Part shown: positions 5,944-7,515 of the stretch, piece by piece
Numbering within the stretch: the stretch's first letter is position 1
Layout: the number at the start of each line of letters is the position of its first letter
Origin: Anaerolineae bacterium
Lineage (GTDB): Bacteria > Chloroflexota > Anaerolineae > JAAYZQ01
Assembly: GCA_016926595.1 (NCBI GenBank)
Contig: JAFGOG010000483.1
Coordinates: forward strand, 1 to 7,515
Length of the DNA: 7,515 bases
Direction: 5' to 3'
Translations under genes and position numbers: made by a program
Notes under the pieces: model-generated
What the model saw: the letters and a program-made list of their open reading frames with translations, nothing else
Databases searched by the model: none
Told to the model about the DNA's origin: nothing

Positions 5944-6717
5944 CTAGAGCGAGATCGTCTGCATCTCTTCCAGAACCTGGAGCCGGCATCCAGGCGCCCA
6001 CTGCTCCAAGGTGTGGGCGAACCGCGCCAGGTCCGCGGCCGGCAGCTTGCCGTAGGCGTGGTAATGGTGGGGAATGACCCAGCGCGCCCCCAGGTCCGCC
6101 GCGTGCGCGGCCGCGCGCTCTTCCTCCCCCGGGTTCACACTGATCAGCGCCACGTCTGGCCGGAAACGCTCGCCGATGCCGGCCACGTCCACCTCCTCCC
6201 CCCCATTCTCCGACTCGGTGACAAAGTGGAGCAGCCGCACGCCATCTGCTTCCAGGCCAAAGCTCGTCAGCGGCAGGTAGAGGATGTCGTCAGCCAACTG
6301 GCGAAACGCCTGGAGAAAGGCCTCCACCTGTTCGGCGCCAAACTCCTCAAACATGTCATAGAGCGACGTCTCCATCGGCGGCGAGCGAAAGGCAAAGAAG
6401 GGAATGCCCTCCACCTCGCACTCGTCATCCCACGGCAGTGGAAAGAGCCGGTGCTCTGTCTCGGGCACCAACGTCCTCAGCGCGCGGCACAGGCGTGGCG
6501 TGGCCACCACCAGGGCAGGCGAGTCGCCGCGGATCAGGTCAGGCACGTCGGCAAAGTGGTCCAGGTGCCCGTGCGAGACGCAGATCATGTCGGGCGGCGG
6601 GTAGCCGGCCCCGTATCGCGCCCGGTACCGTTCCAGGTAGGGATCAAAGAGGATCCGCTGCCCGCGGCGGGTCCTCAGCTCGAAACAGGATCGGCCCAGC
6701 CAGGTCAACTCGCTCAT
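5944..6717 (-). CDS. UlaG-like metallo-beta-lactamase-fold protein
   Basis: This 257-residue soluble protein starts at ATG 6717 on the minus strand. A TTG at 6735 is in frame but lies within the G-rich SD, so ATG is preferred. It opens with TWLGRSCFELR (5-15), as in UlaG-type proteins, then LFDPYL (23-28) and the metal-binding SHGHLDH (48-54; H49, H51, D53, H54). The C-terminal half has a PDVALISVNPGEEERAAAHA segment and VIPHHYHAYGK (214-224), where H218 or a neighbour is the likely final ligand. The usual GDT/GHT-type segment that supplies the bridging ligand is not seen; LLHFVTESENG (162-172) stands in the expected place. The reaction is unknown; relatives include lactonases and phosphodiesterases. 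It is 25 bases from the upstream membrane methyltransferase and belongs to the same operon. Confidence 0.85.
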   Translation of the reverse strand: MSELTWLGRSCFELRTRRGQRILFDPYLERYRARYGAGYPPPDMICVSHGHLDHFADVPDLIRGDSPALVVATPRLCRALRTLVPETEHRLFPLPWDDECEVEGIPFFAFRSPPMETSLYDMFEEFGAEQVEAFLQAFRQLADDILYLPLTSFGLEADGVRLLHFVTESENGGEEVDVAGIGERFRPDVALISVNPGEEERAAAHAADLGARWVIPHHYHAYGKLPAADLARFAHTLEQWAPGCRLQVLEEMQTISL

Positions 6718-6724
6718 CGCCGCA

Positions 6725-6733
6725 CCCCCCCTC
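6725..6733 (-). promoter_or_regulatory. ribosome binding site deciding the metallo-beta-lactamase-fold start
   Basis: On the minus strand GAGGGGGGG-type purines (6733 to 6725) end 7 bases before ATG 6717. This argues that translation starts at the ATG rather than at TTG 6735, which overlaps the site. Confidence 0.65.
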
Positions 6734-6742
6734 AATAGTACA

Positions 6743-7342
6743 CTAGGCCTGCCGGGTCAGGCGCGGCAAGAACCGCCCGGTCCGCGCCATGTACGCCCGG
6801 TAGTCGGCCCCGAACTGCTCGACCATCATCCTCTCTTCGTTCCCCACCCGCGAGGCCACAATCGCCGGCAGCGCCACGATCAGCGGCACGCCGACGGCCC
6901 AGTTGGCGGTCAACAGCAGGAAACCGACGCCGAGCAGGAAGAGCGCCGTGTACATCGGGTGGCGCACCCAGCGATACGGCCCGGCGGTCACCAACGAATG
7001 CTCCTCGCGCAGGTGCAGCGTAGTGTTGAAATTCTTCCCCAGTGCCCACTGCACCGCGGCCAGCAGCAGCAGTGCCCCAAACGTGATCCCCGCCCCGATC
7101 CAGCGCACCCCCGCCGGGAGCGAGAACACCGCCCAGCCGAGAATGCTCGGGAAAAAGACATAGACGATCAGCGCCCCGATGTAGCCCAGCCCGAGCACGG
7201 CGCGCACCGCCATGTTCACCTTCCCCTCCTTGAGCTCGGTGCGCCCGCCGGCCCGGATCGCCGACCGCCACGACAGCAGGCGGATGGCAAACATGGTCAG
7301 GTAGGCGACGGCAAATAAAACGTGAAAAACATGTTCGTCCAT
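6743..7342 (-). CDS. ICMT/PEMT-like membrane methyltransferase
   Basis: This 199-residue membrane protein starts at ATG 7342 on the minus strand, with a strong SD AAGGAG (7355-7350) 7 bases upstream. Hydrophobic segments lie near residues 5-24, 45-64, 80-101 and 133-165. The C-terminal half carries the diagnostic pattern of the isoprenylcysteine carboxyl methyltransferase/phospholipid methyltransferase family. It has LGKNFNTTL (101-109), GPYRWVRHPMY (121-131), and NEERMMVEQFGADYRAY followed by GRFLP (189-193). The RHP histidine and the EE pair are the family's SAM-binding features. Bacterial members methylate diverse or unknown targets, and true prenyl-cysteine methylation is not implied. It begins 13 bases after the stop of the preceding hydrolase-like gene and ends 25 bases before the next start, so co-transcription is likely. 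Confidence 0.9.
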   Translation of the reverse strand: MDEHVFHVLFAVAYLTMFAIRLLSWRSAIRAGGRTELKEGKVNMAVRAVLGLGYIGALIVYVFFPSILGWAVFSLPAGVRWIGAGITFGALLLLAAVQWALGKNFNTTLHLREEHSLVTAGPYRWVRHPMYTALFLLGVGFLLLTANWAVGVPLIVALPAIVASRVGNEERMMVEQFGADYRAYMARTGRFLPRLTRQA

Positions 7343-7355
7343 GAGTCAACTCCTT

Positions 7356-7515
7356 CTACTTTACCTGTGTTCTTTGCAGGTTGAGCGGCTCCTGGCCGAA
7401 CCGGAAGCGGTCGTCGCACCTGTCGCCGCCTTCGGCCAGCGTAGTCGTCCGCATCAGGCCGTTGCCCCACAGCTTGCTGACGAGAAAATCGTACAGGCAC
7501 ACATAGGGCGCAAAC
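7356..7515 (-). CDS. L-2-amino-thiazoline-4-carboxylate hydrolase-like protein, C-terminal end
   Basis: Only the last 52 residues are in the window; the gene enters from beyond base 7515 on the minus strand and stops with TAG at 7358-7356. The visible part reads FAPYVCLYDFLVSKLWG, then GLMRTTTLAEGGDRCDDRFRF. The RTxTLAxGGxxCDxRF pattern is the conserved end of the L-2-amino-thiazoline-4-carboxylic acid hydrolase family, with a conserved cysteine in the GGDRCD stretch. The founding enzyme opens the thiazoline ring in bacterial L-cysteine production, but most family members are uncharacterised. The overlapping reading frame over the same bases gives an Arg/Pro-rich shadow and was rejected. It lies 13 bases upstream of the ICMT-like gene start and is probably the same transcript. 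Family assignment rests on this short motif only. Confidence 0.72.
   Translation of the reverse strand, partial: FAPYVCLYDFLVSKLWGNGLMRTTTLAEGGDRCDDRFRFGQEPLNLQRTQVK

Noticed and set aside
4853..5947. A 364-codon plus-strand open frame opposite the DinB-like and methyltransferase genes
   Set aside because: Antisense to two genes with clear family motifs; its translation shows no domain and has shadow-like Arg/Ser/Pro composition.
1..7515. CRISPR array, tRNA, rRNA or insertion sequence
   Set aside because: No regularly spaced repeats, cloverleaf-like segment, rRNA-like stretch or transposase motif was seen.

Overview
This is a GC-rich, densely coded bacterial chromosomal window. Every gene is an ordinary-looking bacterial type, usually with a Shine-Dalgarno (SD) sequence, short spacers and ATGA or GTGA stop-start overlaps. 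I recognise no plasmid, phage or insertion-sequence gene. The protein repertoire, plus a dispersed-type palindrome whose antisense reading contains the peptide string 'RIGNPPY', suggests a filamentous or environmental bacterium such as a Chloroflexota member. That placement is inference from memory, not a search result.

Three transcription units are visible. (1) Bases 1-2027, plus strand: the end of a DrrA-type ABC ATPase gene, then two homologous ABC-2 permease genes. Together they look like a complete exporter with a heterodimeric membrane part; the ATPase start lies outside the window. (2) Bases about 2050-4796, plus strand: a strong sigma70-like promoter (TTGACA, 17 nt, TATTAT), a leader holding a nested palindromic repeat, then a class I SAM-dependent methyltransferase, a LytS/YehU-type sensor kinase and a LytTR response regulator, packed as an operon. 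(3) Bases 7515-4811, minus strand, converging on unit 2 with only 14 bases between stop codons. In transcription order these are the C-terminal end of an L-2-amino-thiazoline-4-carboxylate hydrolase-like protein, an isoprenylcysteine carboxyl methyltransferase (ICMT)-like membrane methyltransferase, an UlaG-like metallo-beta-lactamase-fold protein, a UbiE-like methyltransferase and a DinB/ClbS-like four-helix protein. Gaps are 5-27 bases, so they are probably co-transcribed.

How they may work together is inference. The LytTR two-component pair could control the neighbouring exporter, since such pairs often lie beside ABC-2 transporters, but I found no LytTR binding repeats to support it. The minus-strand unit combines a thiazoline/thioamide-type hydrolase family, two methyltransferases, a hydrolase fold and a thiol-enzyme-like fold. 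It could be a small-molecule modification or detoxification cassette with no assigned substrate. The most sequence-supported oddities are the promoter-palindrome leader before the methyltransferase/kinase/regulator operon, and the metallo-beta-lactamase-fold protein lacking part of the usual metal site. There is no stretch over 300 bases without a gene; the longest gap is 2028-2228.
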